Shown: positions 12,801 to 25,610 of the stretch, one piece after another
Layout of the letters: each line of letters starts with the position of its first letter
Numbering within the stretch: the stretch's first letter is position 1
From: Acanthaster planci
Lineage: Eukaryota > Echinodermata > Asteroidea > Valvatida > Acanthasteridae
Assembly (NCBI RefSeq): GCF_001949145.1
Contig: NW_019091416.1
Coordinates: 2,889,390-2,953,389, forward strand
Direction: 5' to 3'
Length of the DNA stretch: 64,000 bases
Position numbers and translations under genes: made by a program
The notes under the pieces: model-generated
The model's database searches: none
What the model saw: only the letters and a program-made list of their open reading frames with translations
What the model was told of the DNA's origin: nothing

Positions 12801-15586
12801 TTCAAGTCACCTGAAAGAGTTTCCATGTTCTTTGTTTTTTCTTTCGGTGTCGGATATTGAAATAGGCTGATTTAAATAAAGGGACAATGATTTCCTAGTT
12901 TTGTCGTGTCGCTTTGTCACCTTTGCTCATTGTTTATTGCCAAAGTTTTTTATTTGGTATGAGAAGAGTATAAACAGTGGTTGGTCTGATAATTGTCTAC
13001 GAAATTAGTCCTAGTTCATTTATGTAGACCTGTGTTGAGAACCTTTGTTGTTACGGTCATTGCCATGACAAATACATGTACATTTATACCGTGACTACTG
13101 TGCTGAAACTGTAAGCTAGTGGCGATATATTCATCACGACCGTCTTTATGCAGTCAAGAGCCCGTTTCCCAGACGACGACATGTGCATACATGTGCATTA
13201 TGCAGCAATTTGATGAGAATGGTCATTGTCTACTCCGGGCTGTATTCGCGTGTTACGAACTCAACTTTCATGATGCAGGAGAATGCGTGTGGATTACTCA
13301 GATCGCACCAAAAGTAAACGTTTACCAGTCTGCCATCTTGAAATCACCACGTGATGCACGAGTATGCTACCAGGTCTGATCGACGGTTACCCACCGGGAC
13401 ACAATCAAGTAACACACTCAAATGCAGCCCAAGATTCTCAGCACATGCACATTGTAGCCAAATCGCTAAAGCTGTGTGGTACGAGCGTTCAAGTTGCTTC
13501 CACGGGCAAGCCGTGTGAGCTGTGTGTAAAACAATCAAGGCTTTGGAGCGGAAGTTGAACCCGAGGCGGCTTATGTAAGCTACTCGAACGCATAGTAGAC
13601 ACGTGGGACCTGAAATCAGTGTAGGACCCCTGTCATTTTCCAAAGTAATGCTCTGTTTTGTTCTGGGTTACACTAATCGATCAGAAAATGAAAAAAAACG
13701 ACGGATTAAAGTGAGCGATTGCACAACAATTGTTTTTTTTTTTTAAAGCATGTCTCTATAAGGTAAATTGGTCCATACCTAAGACGGTGCTCTCCCCACT
13801 CTTAAGGCCATTGTGAGTGAATTGTATGGTGACCCCGGGCTCAAAGTGGAAAGCGCTGAAAATTTCTAGTCGCCCAGAAATGTAACGTATATATAGCCTT
13901 AATTTCCTTGCCCGTGACTGAAATAAAGCATCCGTTGAAGGGTTTCATTCTTCAGCGGATATAATTTTGAATGTCGCTGATATAAAGCTGTTTTTGCAGG
14001 TCTGTCGGTTCGGCTTTAGACAGGAGCACGGTTCTGAACCAGGCTAATCAAGGGTTTTATTCCCGTTTGCTTTTTTTGTTCAAGCACAAATTTAGAGCGT
14101 CTAGGAATTGGTTAAATGTAGTTGAGAAATTGTGATTGGATTTGAGCAGACTGTGTCTCCATCTTTTGACTGACTCTCACAACGGTACCGGCCCGCCCAG
14201 ATCCTTGATTATTCTCGATCAGGTTCTGGAAAGGTTAAAATTACACTGAAAATAGGACTTCAGTGAGCTTGTTTCATCTCCAGAAGCCTTGTAATGAGTC
14301 AGGCCTGAGATCGCTATGAAAAGTACAGTGGCAGGCAGCCAGCTGGCTTCATTAATCTGAGAAGACAATAGCAAACTCGTCACCGATGGGTGAGCATGTA
14401 CGAGGGCAATAAAGATTAATCATGATAACGAGCACTATCGCTCATTTGTTGCTCATTTGCAATTTATCGGATAAATTATTAATGATAATGCAACCATTAA
14501 CCCACCCCCGCTCATTTTTGGATTGGATAAATCGTTTAATCATATTAACAGAAAATGCTACTTGCAAAAACGAAGCCTGTACCCTTTGTCTACGCGTAGC
14601 ATTTGTTTCTCTATCCAATAAAATTTCTGAATGCTACGGCAAACCATCCTGTAGCTTTGCACAAATCATCGAAGTCATCTTTTAGCATCGGCAAACCGAT
14701 GTCCAAGATGTGCAATGGCTGGTACAGCAAGTGCCGTGCAGTTAGACAACAAAGGAAAAAAACGTTTACAGTTTCCTAATCAGGCAGTCGGGTCCCTTTT
14801 TTGTCCTAAGGCTACGATCCCCACATGAATTAAATGAATCATTATGCAATGATATGGCAGCTAATCTTATGTATTTCCTGGGTGTAACTTGTATAGCATT
14901 ATTAATTACTGACTTTGAAACTTGAAACCGGTTTGTTTCCAGCCTTAGTATCAACAGAGGGCGTGCTAGCTCATCCTTTCAGTAACTGTAGTTTTCTTCA
15001 TCGTTTTACCTCCTAACAGACCTTACATTTGATTTGAAGTTATGACTAGCCATGAGTTCAAACAACAGCACCAAAAACTCGCAAAGAGTTGCAAAAATCA
15101 TAAGCAAATATTGAAACACTACAAATGAATAATTCTAACTACTAAGTTACAATGCTCCAATTTTAACACTGCGGAAGCAGAATGTGCGAAATGTTGAAGG
15201 AAAACTTTTCCAATCAGTCTCCCATACAAGGTGGCAATCAGTGTTTGTAAACAAAACCAGGGTCTACTCAGTTGTTCACAAACTACTCCATTCTCGGGCC
15301 TCTTAGCCTTCAACTTAATAGGCTGCTTTCTCTATTGCTGTAACATTTTGTGCCCTTCTTGTTTGTCTTATCACCTGAGAAATTGAAATAAAAGTCGGAG
15401 TGAACACTTTTTCTCAAGTATTTTCTTTTTTCATTTCACATGCGTGGCCAGGCTGTGTATTTTACAGACTAATCGCATGAGAGCCATTACTGCGGTGACA
15501 CGGCACACGGTTGCATGTTTAGATAACCACAGCATCCTTTACTCCTCTCCGAGCGAGAACAAGAGGGGGCGTATTTTTGCAAAAGC
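9806..15586. other. intergenic, no gene recognised
   Basis: No exon with a recognisable product. The first part may hold the 3' UTR of the cysteine-rich peptide gene: AATAAA-like signals occur in the A/T-rich tract around 10852-10875. A short direct repeat GTTATATTGACC occurs twice near 9826-9859. Long T or A runs occur at 13733-13745. Confidence 0.4.
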
Positions 15587-15907
15587 AAAGACCACAGACA
15601 TGGCTAAAGATTGTATAGCGCCGAGAAGCTGCGCAAGATGGCGAACTTCACAGTGAATACACGTAAAACGTTGTGATTGCATGGGCGCCATCTGAGCAAG
15701 CGATACGCCTGCGCAATGCACATTAATGCAAAGGCGCAGGCGCCGCAGCAGGCAAGTATACCTTGTGAGCCTGCGCCTAAGCATTACCGTAAACTGCGCA
15801 GGCGAATCGCTTGCTCAAATGGCACCCATGGTAATAATACCCTTTGGACAGAGTTATCCATTTTGCGCCTTCGGCGCTATACGATCTTTAGACATGGCAA
15901 TGACCTT
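15587..15907. repeat. long inverted repeat (foldback element)
   Basis: Arms of about 160 bp meet near 15747. Mirrored blocks include TCTAAAGATYGTATAGCGCCG at the outer ends, GGGYGCCATYTGAGCAAGCG in the middle and a CTGCGCA/GGCGCAGGC-rich centre. The element is richer in G+C than its surroundings and has no coding capacity beyond mirrored shadow frames. It is probably a non-autonomous DNA transposon. Confidence 0.75.
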
Positions 15908-15927
15908 CCTTTGGTCATCAACCTCGA

Positions 15928-16062
15928 AGCCCAACCTCGACTCCAGGGGCTGCGTGCACGTACCTTCGCTAATCCTTCTGGTCATGTAGCTTCTGGAAAT
16001 GGCGCTGAATGGCTAATCAGGATGCGAACACGTCACGCGCTCAATCATGTGTGTAAAACAAT
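15928..16062 (+). repeat. dispersed repeat family 2, copy B
   Basis: This matches 6715-6910 in blocks (GCCCAACCTCGACTC, GGGGCTGCGTGCACGT, then ACGTCACGCG and ATGTGTGTAAAA) with indels between. Both copies sit next to a long inverted repeat, on opposite sides, which suggests a shared element broken in different ways. Confidence 0.5.
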
Positions 16063-17647
16063 GACCTCCATTATAAAGACTGGATAGGACATTGCGTCTA
16101 AAACGCGTCCCGCGTATGCGCGTTTTTAGGAGCGCAAATAAGGAGCGTGCCGAACTTTGTTGCGTGCACTATTAAACGGAGATGTCAAAAACTGGTTGAG
16201 ATTATTGTAATTCAATCGTCATCAGATTTCGAAGAAACTGAATTCTACTCCTGGAATGAATAAATTTGGAAAGAATAATGGTTGAGGTGTGCGCAGCAGC
16301 GAACTACTAGAGACCGGCGTCGAGTTTGGAAGAAGGCCGGAACAGCTTTTGAAATGTGAGTCGTACTTTTTTAGTTTCAAAAAGTTTCTTGTACTTGATG
16401 ATGATTGATTTGCGACAGCCTATCTTGCCAATCAAACTTTGTGTATGATACTTCACTATATCCTACTTAGGACAGTCTGAAATATTACTTTTTGACAAAA
16501 TTGGTTTTAAAAACGGAGTGATTCATTTGTCCTTTGTTTCCCCCGATTTGTGTTTTTCCGATCTGCAGGCGCATCGAACCCAAATCGTGTGACAGACGAC
16601 GTGATGTGAGTGACAGGATTCTTCTTTAGGGCAGAGATTGATGGAAGAGCAACCAAAGTGAAAAGCAGAGAGCTGACTTTTCTGTTGAATGAAGTTTACA
16701 AACAAAGACATTCAAAGAAAACGCAATGAAAGAAACTTTGTCTACAGAATCATATTATTTGCTTTCAGTTAAAACTGACTTGTTCATGCCGGAAAGCAGT
16801 TTCTTGTATGTAAATCTTTAGTCACGTTGTGAACTCAAGTTCTTAAATCTGATTAAGAAGCGGTACTGGTAATAAATGTCTGTGGTAAAAACGGCAGTAA
16901 GTTACTTTGGTTGTTCGGTTAAAGCTGCGCTCACTTTGTGCTCACAGAAACAATTCTCACACTTCTGTTTGTCACGTGTCGGTTTTTCAATAAAACTAAT
17001 TCAATATATAAATGAATTTCAGTACAATTTTTTTTACGAGCGTGTAAAATTAAAGTTAAGACTTTCATTTTTATTGATGAAAATTTTCAGTGCTGGCCCC
17101 CTTCGACAGAAAGTTTTATGGATTTTAATTTTTTTTTACTGTCTACAAAGAACGGGTGAGCCTAGAAAGAAGGTGTTCAGTATTTTAGTTAGCAAATATT
17201 AGCACCAAATGTCCAAGAAAACAACACCAGAAAAAAAAACAAGGATGTCTGGACCCAAGAGTAAGGGTTGGGTTTAATTCAACCCTGTTTTGATATCTGT
17301 GTATAAAAGATACGAAATTGATCTTTGCAATCACTTTCTAATTTTTCTTTTGGCTCTGTGAGCAATACTTTTTTGGATACCGCTGTCAAACCTATTCGTT
17401 AGTTCGTGAGATAAAATCTGAAAATCAACAGAACGGTCGATTAGCCGGTTCGTCAGATGTGTGACGGATTGTTCCCTCTACAACATCATATTCAATGAGC
17501 CCGAAGATGCATTCGCTTTTGCATTTGCCCCTCCCCACACACACACACAAGTGTGTATTTGCCTGCACCTGGGGACCCCCTATAGTTCCTCTTTTGTTTG
17601 TACTTTAACTTTTTTAGAAGACCACCCATATGTTCTGTACACAGTTG
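16063..17647. other. intergenic, no gene recognised
   Basis: No supported exon. A short CA run lies at 17537-17550, followed closely by its complement GTGTGT, forming a small palindrome. Confidence 0.4.
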
Positions 17648-17712
17648 TCAATCGGGGACCCTCTGTCAATCGAGGACCTTATTGTCCTCTGTTGTTCAGG
17701 GTCCCCAATTGA
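17648..17712. repeat. short inverted repeat / hairpin
   Basis: TCAATCGGGGACCCT at 17648-17662 pairs with AGGGTCCCCAATTGA at 17698-17712 with one mismatch. The loop holds a related GTCAATCGAGGAC copy, so the unit may be a degenerate nested repeat. Confidence 0.5.
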
Positions 17713-17877
17713 ATGCAGAAACAAACTCACACGCACACCACAAGCTGGACACGCTGCGGCCAAAGAGAAAATATTGCTCAAGCAAGATCGTTGACAACAG
17801 TTGTGAAAAAATGAATTGATAAACAAACATACGCACATAGGGGCCCACACAAAACAGGTTAACATTATCGATTTCGA

Positions 17878-18104
17878 GAAAACTGTCAGTTAATTCTGGA
17901 AACGATCTTCTTTACATTTTTGGCATGTTTGCTTATTTTGGCTTTTTTTTTCGAGAGAGAGGAGAACAGAGGGCTTAACCACCGTCCCGTGAGAAGAAGG
18001 TTTTGTCCCAAATCAGTTTTGACTAGAAATGCACGGCATACAGCATTATACATAACCCTATTGAGGCGCCACCATTGTTTGTGCACAAACGATGCGCGGT
18101 GTCC
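17878..18104 (+). repeat. dispersed repeat family 1, copy B
   Basis: Second copy of the repeat at 5711-5935, same strand and the same order of blocks. It contains a run of eight T that copy A lacks. There is no protein-coding signal. Confidence 0.65.
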
Positions 18105-19394
18105 AAAGGGTGCACCCTTGTATTTAGGTCAGAAATATATCCGCCGAGCTCATAAATAAAAGTTATACACTCAAAATATTCTATATTAGAGGGTCCTGAG
18201 AGCCATGGAACTGAGGAATTGAAGAAATATGAGACTGGACCTCTGGGCCGGACTCCGGGCTTCCAATTCTGAGCAATTTGGATGCAATCGGGTCCGAAAG
18301 TAGCACTATTTGAGCCATTTTGCAGAGGGATGCATTATTAAAATGGCTACTTTCACGGGCAGTGAAATAATTTCCTTCATTTTAAGGGTGGTCTGCTTTG
18401 GATGAGAATTTCTCAAAAATTTATTGGTCAACCGACTAAAGATTGAAAAGAAATTGAAAGAGAACATGTAGAACAGTTTTTCCGTGTGTTCGTGTAAATC
18501 CTGACGAGGAGGTGGTGTGTGAACCTGTTCCGAGAATAGTGTTTTTGGGTCATGTTCCCGCCGTTCGAGCTCAAGAACACGAAACTCGTGTCCAGAACAG
18601 GCCGCCCGAACTCGACCAAAGTGAATCGCGCGCGTATTTCGAAAACTACCAGTACAAGATCGTTCCCAAGTATTCTCCCGCATTTCACACACGCGTGAAG
18701 CTGGGTCGCGCGTTAAAAACATCGACTTCAGTCCCAATATTCCAACTGAAGAGATATTTAAATCTCACACTAAACTGAGGGTGTGGTGGGGACCAACATG
18801 GCACAGATTGCACCCACGGGGACGAGGTTGTTTGGTCACAGACATAATTATAAACGTTTGGACAAAACTGTGGATGGCAGCATTGTACATGTATAATCGA
18901 GTTCGGTGCGCATTGCATACACACTAACAAATATGTGTACATGATTGTATTCTCAAAATACCTTCGTTGTTTTGCCCCGCGGTACTGCTACCTAATCGTT
19001 TCAAATGTTGCAACTGCATTATTGTGAGTCTACACAGGCTAGATCAATTACAAAGAGGATTTTTTTTAATAATGAAAAAGAACAGCTTCATGGAATCTTA
19101 TGGCGGGAATTCTTCAACCGAGCGTTAATTCCCAATTCACATGATACGTCAGCAGTTCCCGTGATACACACGTAAACATTTCTGGAAGTTTTTTACCGCC
19201 TCGTACGCAGTATACGGCCGCCTTTCCGTGCATGTTTCCGGGTCAGGGGGGGGGGTTGTTCTTGTTTTGTTTTTCTTTGGGGGGGGTACTTTCCCTATCC
19301 ACACTCATTTGCAGCGTCTTACATCTCTGTGAACACTCTCACCTCTGCAACTCAGTACGTTTACAGAAAGGACGCGCACTGAAAAAAGCGGCAT
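18105..19394. other. intergenic with repeat debris
   Basis: No gene recognised. Near 18790-18835 a GGGACGAGGTTG-containing segment is similar to part of repeat family 2. G-rich runs lie at 19245-19253 and 19278-19285. Confidence 0.35.
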
Positions 19395-19584
19395 GGAAGG
19401 GCGCCATACCCCTACCTCACCCCGTCCGAGTGGTGCACGCACGGCCCTCCGACTTTCCTTTCCCTCCCGCCATGCATCCCTGGGACAATGGAAGGGCGCC
19501 ATACCCCCACCCCACCCCGTCCGAGTGGTGCACGCACGGCCCTCCGACTTTCCTTTCCCTCCTGTCATGCATCCCTGGGACAAT
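19395..19584 (+). repeat. tandem duplication, 95-bp unit x2
   Basis: Two adjacent 95-bp units (19395-19489 and 19490-19584) start with GGAAGGGCGCCATACC and end with CCCTGGGACAAT. They differ at only a few positions, for example CCCGCC against CCTGTC, so the duplication is recent. The unit is GC-rich compared with its flanks. Open frames across it are by-products of the repeat. Confidence 0.85.
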
Positions 19585-22349
19585 TTAAAAACATTGACGT
19601 GGCGGAATATGCCATGTGATACGTTATATTTACACACAAGGCGAAAACCGATATGCAAATAGCACCCAACAAGAAAAATCATAAACTCAGCGAGGAGGGG
19701 CGCCACCATGCAAGCCGGTCCGTGATGTCACACCTAATGATGCCCCTGATTGGCCAGAACGCGCCTTCTCACTACCTTCAAAAACTCGCTCAAGTTTCTA
19801 AACACAGCGATTTACTGCCTTAAGTGATCTGCTTGTTGTAAAGATTGTGAACAAGGAACAAGGAGATTATTGAATTCTCCTTCGCCCGTATTGGCCGTAC
19901 TTGTTTTTATTCCTCGTGCTTGACTTTTCGAAGACGCTCTTACTCTCAAATCCTTCTTTAATTTCGTTGGTTAAGTTTCGTTTTTAAGAAAGTTCTGATG
20001 GCCATTCAACGGACTCCATTAGTCCCCATCTCGATTTCCTGATCGAGTTTTGTTGTCTGGGCTCAGGTTCAGTTGCTAGCGGTCCATGTAACCTTGAATT
20101 GGGTCCACCTCCAAGATCAAGACCAACACACGTCTATTTCAGCTCGACTGAGCGGTGTTAAATTGCTTGTGTATAACGGCCTCAATAATTGCAAATGAAG
20201 CTCGCGTGGGAGACAGTAATCACGAAAAAAGAGGAATGAAAGCAAGTATCTGGACTCCGTTTGATATTTCATAACGGCTTTTGAAGGTAACCTTTTTGAC
20301 ATCTTGACAAGAGATGCTCGTTTTTATTTTCTGATGTGGGTCAGTCGAGAGCGACTTCCAACCGCCAGAGCTTTTATCATTGCAACCGCAGGAGCTTTTA
20401 TCAAGGGGGTGGGGATTGAATACACTGCAATCCAGTCGCAGGAGAGGAATGCTTTACGCTCGCTGATAATTCCAATTTTCAGCAAGACTCAGCATAATAC
20501 AGACAGAATATAATAGTGGCGTGGGCAGCGAAAGAATGCCATTTGGGCAAGATCGTCGATTTCCCAGGTGGCTCTTGGGGGGAGAGACGACCAAACGTCG
20601 GCAATTACAGATAGGGGCAGTTCCAGATATAGTGCGTCGGGTAACTCTTCCATGGATGGACAATTCAGATGTCCCTTTCTTTCTGTCTTCTCTTCCTCTT
20701 TTGTGGCTGAGGGCATGATGAGGGGGGATATTAAACAATAGTATTATACTGATCATCCGGCTTGATCTCTTCTTGATTACTTCTCGTGTATGCAGAAAGT
20801 AATTACAGAAATTTGTCGTCTCTGGCTATTGTAGTCTCCTGTGGCGACGGAGTCAGTGATCTTGCCTGAGGCTTTTGTGTCAAGCGGTCCGCAAACGATT
20901 CCTCCCACACAGCATAGGCAGCCACTGTTTACCGGCAGTGTTTCCACTCACCCTGTCAAACTGCCGGGAAAAAAAGAGCATTCGGAGCAGTGATACAGTC
21001 GAGTTCTTTTCGAGTAACCGGGTTATAGGGCTAGATTCTGAACTGGTAAATCACGAACAAAGGTAACAAAGCCTGCAGCAATTAATGGTAAATGCGTATA
21101 GGTATAATCACAAACTAAAATTATAAGGAGAAAAGTACTCAGATTAAAAACGCCATTTTGATGGAACAATGCGTGACATGTACACCAGTCGAACACCTAA
21201 GGTCATGTGTTGTCCAGAAACTCCTCCCCTTTTCGAATTTCCACAGCCGAGAATTTTTTTTTCAATTTTTAATCCTACATTCCCAGTCCCTGGGAATTAA
21301 TTTACACCGCTCACGGCCGAGTACTCTTTTAGCACTTTGGTCGTAAAACCTTTTTTTTCTTTCAAATTTTAAATTGTCAGCCTCCTTTTGTGCACCCCCG
21401 TGTGTGTTTTCCAGCTTTGTTCACACCTTACCAGCTCAATATTTGACAGCAGACGTGGTATATGAAAAGTACTCTACAAACACAATGATTTGAAAATATG
21501 ATTTCAAATATCAGTAATCTTTGAAATTGGTGATCTATTTACCTGGTATTGGATCGAGCGGGACTTGTGAGATCCAATCCACACGTGGACCGAGCTGGGA
21601 ATGGGGTGAAAGGCGCGGGAAGAAAACTATGTACCAACCTGCTCCGCGAACTACGCCAACCTGACATGGATTTTGAAAATCCGAATCGTTCTTTTCGTCT
21701 CTGGAGGAAATTCAGGTATAATTATGTATAGACATCTTTCTTTTAAAACTTGAGTAGAGTCCTTGAATCAGCCCCTTCAAAATAGTGGCACATGCGCACT
21801 CATAAGCACAGGAGAGAGTGGATAATCCCGTCTACCAAGCTACCAGCTCCCCCAAATTTCGGAAAATGAGAGGTCCGTACAATGTGAAGACAAGCATGGG
21901 TCAACACTACACCCCAAGACATGTATAATGAGACTGGATTTCAGGTCTCAGTCCACACCGTCCGCATTTAATAATACACACTTCATGACTGATTACACTG
22001 ATAATGTTGACACATGGCACGAGGTCAGGTATCCTTTCTGCAACAGGCCAGGGGCGATTTCATGTAAGCTTTTAACATTCTTTTATCTGTATCATGGATA
22101 CGCGGCCTGCGATTATGAACTGACCAATGACTACGTCCAAACTGTACACTACAAGTCTAAGTTTTCTCTCCATTAAAGGCCACTCAGTGCTTCAGTCAGG
22201 CGAACGAAAAAGAAAAGTGAATTTGCTGTAATGGAACATTTACAGAGAAATTTACTCGAGTTGAAAAGTAAATACCGGTACTTCGAGTCATCATTTCCGG
22301 ATCGATTTCACTTTCACTTATATGAACTGGCCTTAACAGTAAAGAGGTG
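19585..22349. other. intergenic, no gene recognised
   Basis: No domain-bearing exon seen. A GGAGCTTTTATCA-like block occurs twice within 35 bp near 20366-20402. Confidence 0.4.
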
Positions 22350-22897
22350 TTAAGCCTGGTTTCCATGCGGACATAAGACACGCAGAGAGCAACACAATCA
22401 AGACGCAAACTGTAACGCAGACATATGGAAACATGCCAAACGGAGGTGTCTCAATTGAAAACCCAGCCCGCGAACCATCGGCAAAGTTGAGCCAGGTTCA
22501 ACTTTGCCATGTCGACTGTCTGCGTCGAGTATCCGTGGTATCCTATACAAACACGCACGCTGGCATGACCAGCATGCAACAATGTCCCTCTTGCCGAGTT
22601 TCACAAATTTCGCCCATCTTCCCCTTAAGTTCATGACATTACACCCTTACGATCAACCAAATAGCTGACCATCAACGAAATTACAGGAAACTGGAGTACG
22701 TATTTGACATCATGACGAAGTACAATCAATCTATGAAAGTGGGTATTTTCTTAAAAAGTCACAGAGTTTCAGATGCCAATTTTTTGGTCAATTTTTGAGT
22801 GGAATGACGTCATGCACCGTCTCTTCCGTTCGTGTCTGCGTCTGCATGTCTTGCGGACCGTCTGCGATACAAACGACAATATGGAAACCAGGCTTTA
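22350..22897. mobile_element. candidate DNA transposon bounded by 17-bp inverted repeats
   Basis: TTAAGCCTGGTTTCCAT at 22350-22366 is matched, with one mismatch, by the reverse complement at 22881-22897. Subterminal CGCAGAC/GTCTGCG-type words recur near both ends. A related ATATGGAAAC lies internally at about 22424, so the region may instead be two short nested elements. No transposase remnant was seen. Confidence 0.45.
22480..22508. repeat. perfect 11-bp hairpin
   Basis: GGCAAAGTTGA at 22480-22490 is followed by a 7-base loop and its exact complement at 22498-22508. It lies inside the candidate element at 22350-22897. Confidence 0.6.
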
Positions 22898-23889
22898 TCC
22901 GTTTTGGGTCGAGAGCGTAGTTTTTCTCGAAGTCGACAGGGGGCAGTGTGCACTGTTAACAATGGAGTCCAGATAAACCGTGCAAACATTTTCTGGGGCA
23001 GTCGTATATTGCTCAGTAACAAACAGTCCCATGAGGCTGCACTTTATTTGAAACGTAATTTTTCTGAGATGAGTTTTGGACAAAAAATGCGATTGGTTCA
23101 AGGACACGACAACCCTGGAGGATAATCGAAGCAGACTCTGAGGTTATCCGGTAGCTATACTAGATCCCGTAGACCTGAACTCGCATATGTTTTGCTGCCC
23201 TGTAAAGGTCTGTAGGGTCTGTATTTTACACCTGAAGGCATTGATGCTCTGTTACAGAACTGTTAAAGAAGTTTAAAATCAGAAACAAGGTCAAGTCGAA
23301 GAGAACAAAAGCAGACGCTTGCGAGGAAAGACAAAACACACGTTGTAGGATTTCTGAGGCTAGTTTGGGACCAGTTTTATTTCGCAAAGATTGGTTTGTT
23401 CCCAACAACGCGTGAGCACAATCTGGAAAGGCGAAATTGTTTTGACAGACCGTGGAGTGTCCTTTCTTAGCTGCTTCTCTTGAGATGACTTTTTTGATTA
23501 CAACCTGGTTTCATTCCACAACAAATTCAATTATTCTACTGGAATGGACACAATGGTTTATTCTAGCTAAAGCATCGTTTAGGGGACATATCACCATGCG
23601 CTCATTAATTTAAAATGGAAATTCCCGACGGCAAGCCACCACCGTCATTCGAATTACACGGTATGCTGGGAAGTCGGAAGTTTGTGATACCATAGGACTG
23701 CCAGGCTTTGGTCGGCCCCTTTCCTATGTGCAAGTTTCTCAACAGGAATCACCCACATTTTTTTCCCGAAGTGAAGCCATCCGCCGGCGCGTCAGATGGA
23801 GACCATTGACCCTCTACCGTTAATGTTGGCGACCCATCTTCCCAAGACCGTTCCATTCTGAGCGTAGGGAGCGCAGCGACCATTTCAGT
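22898..23889. other. intergenic, no gene recognised
   Basis: Nothing supported as gene or RNA. Short frames only. Confidence 0.4.
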
Positions 23890-24440
23890 TTTCAACTTGT
23901 CCACTTTGGGACCACCCCAAAGTCGGCAAAGTAAAATCCAAAATTCGGCCAGCAGAAAATTGGGTTTTATGAAAAGGGGTGGTGCAACTTAAAAAAACCC
24001 AAACATCTACGAAACTTGCAGAAAATGAGAAAATAGGGTTGTCCAAGGGGCATCAAATAAAATTTGCTAGCGGAAATTTGAAGTTTTTAGTTGTCCACTT
24101 TTGACGCACTACGAAGGCTTCTTTAAGTAAATTCCCAATTTTTGCTAGCAGAAAAGTGCGTTTTTGAAATTGCTATACGAAAATTCCCAAAACACGAAAA
24201 TCTACAAGCAAAAAATAAAAAGATGGGGTTGTCCACCTTTGGAGCATGGCAGTGATTTTGCCAGTTTTTAGTTGTCCACTTTTGACGCGCCACGAGAGTT
24301 GTTCAAGTAAAATCCAAATTTCTCCTGGTGGACAATTGGGTTTTTTCAAAATACTTTAGGCAAAGTCCAAAATCCCGAGAATCTCCTAGCAGAAAATGAG
24401 AAAATGGGGCTGTCCACTTTTGACGCTCCATAGCTGTCGA
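23890..24440 (+). repeat. degenerate satellite, about 181-bp period
   Basis: The word TTGTCCAC(TTTTGACGC) recurs at 24091, 24229, 24272 and 24410, with related forms near 23897 and 24038. The spacings 24091 to 24272 and 24229 to 24410 are both 181 bp. Between them GCAGAAAAT(GAGAAAATGGGG) and AAGTAAAATCCAAAT words also recur in order. About three diverged units are present. No coding potential. Confidence 0.7.
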
Positions 24441-25269
24441 ACCTGTAGAGCCCTACTCTACCCTTGCGACAGCTACAGCATTGATCATAAATCAAATCGG
24501 ACTACAGAAGGTAAGCAAATTTGTTTCATTATAATTACACAACTGAGTCATCGCGTCATGCATTTCTGATTCACAATTACAAATGTTAATACATTCACAA
24601 TGTTGATCAAGCTTCGTCCATAATCTACCGATATTTGAATACCTACATTCACGCAAAGAACAGAAAAAAAACGCTGAAGTAACTGGCAAATTTGGCAGCT
24701 TCCAAACGAAAGTCTAAAAACGAGAGTGCAGCACTCCTTCAAAACTGTCACTAAAGTTAAGTGAAGTTAGAGAAACAAATGTGTTGCATCATATTTTTAA
24801 AACAATCGGCAAGCAGTCCAGTATCTCACCGCTGAAAAACGCCGTTAGTTTTACACTTGATCTGTTTGTTACAAGAACCTTCAGGGAAAAGTCACACACC
24901 ATTACAAGCATTCAACCTCTGCTCTGTGATTAGACCCATTTGGTTGAATATTTTGAGGTAATTTGATGGCTGGGTTGGAATCCTCTAACTTTTAAGTCTA
25001 AAATTTAAATACCCTTAAAGTGTTCTCGTTGATGGTATGTTGGGCTTAAACGGCAGTTGGCATTTATAGTTAAGAGTTCGAATGTTTGCGTCCTAAGTTG
25101 CGCTTTTTTTCCCTGAAGGTTTAATTTTGACACCTGTTTTAAAGTTATTGATGGCTTTGGCCTGAAAATGTATTCGAAGACCGAGAATCGACAATCGGTG
25201 GCACAGAGGCAAATGAGTCAAATCAAGGGAGACCACTCCGTACAGAGCAGAAACTTAGAATATGCCTTG
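24441..25269. other. intergenic, no gene recognised
   Basis: A/T-rich, with no exon or RNA gene supported. Confidence 0.4.
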
Positions 25270-25610
25270 GTGTTAGCTTAAATAGGAGACAGGGCTACGG
25301 TCGCTCGCGGAAGGCGGCTTTTTTGCTGGAGGAGCAGGGGCAGTCATTCCAGTGATCAGACGGAAGCCAGCATTCTCATTGTGATTGTTATTGTGGGGCT
25401 GGTAGCGGGTTCTCGTTGTGGTAGGACGTCGACTCGACTTGAATGTTTGTATGGCTTTGCTTTGGGCCGTAGGCGGGACAGAACCACGCACTTCAGCTTT
25501 GTTTGCACATCGTCAACAAATTCAACTGCGGGTGCGGCAAAACTTACACAGTGCAACAGAGGAGTCCTGGAATGGAGGCTGTACACGAAATAAGAATTGA
25601 AACTGTCTGG
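25270..25610 (-). pseudogene. broken C-type lectin copy
   Basis: Read on the - strand, this stretch aligns with the 3' two-thirds of the intact lectin at 27963-28475. Shared words include GTCCTACCACAAC, TGGAATGAC, GAGCGACC and CTGTCTCCTA just before the stop. Protein similarity also survives in a different frame upstream, where a VSF...EFVDDV segment matches VSL...QFIHHM of the intact gene. The frame changes between the two parts. The cysteines, the QPD motif and the WND tryptophan context are lost, and no signal peptide is seen. It therefore looks like a decayed tandem duplicate about 2.7 kb from the intact gene and in the same orientation. An exon of a very divergent lectin is less likely because the frame is interrupted. 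Confidence 0.65.

Noticed and set aside
15539-16087. Similar proteins encoded on opposite strands
   Set aside because: The similarity is the direct result of the inverted repeat, not of two genes.
19232-19709. Protein-coding frames of 89-134 codons
   Set aside because: They arise from the 95-bp tandem duplication and appear on both strands.
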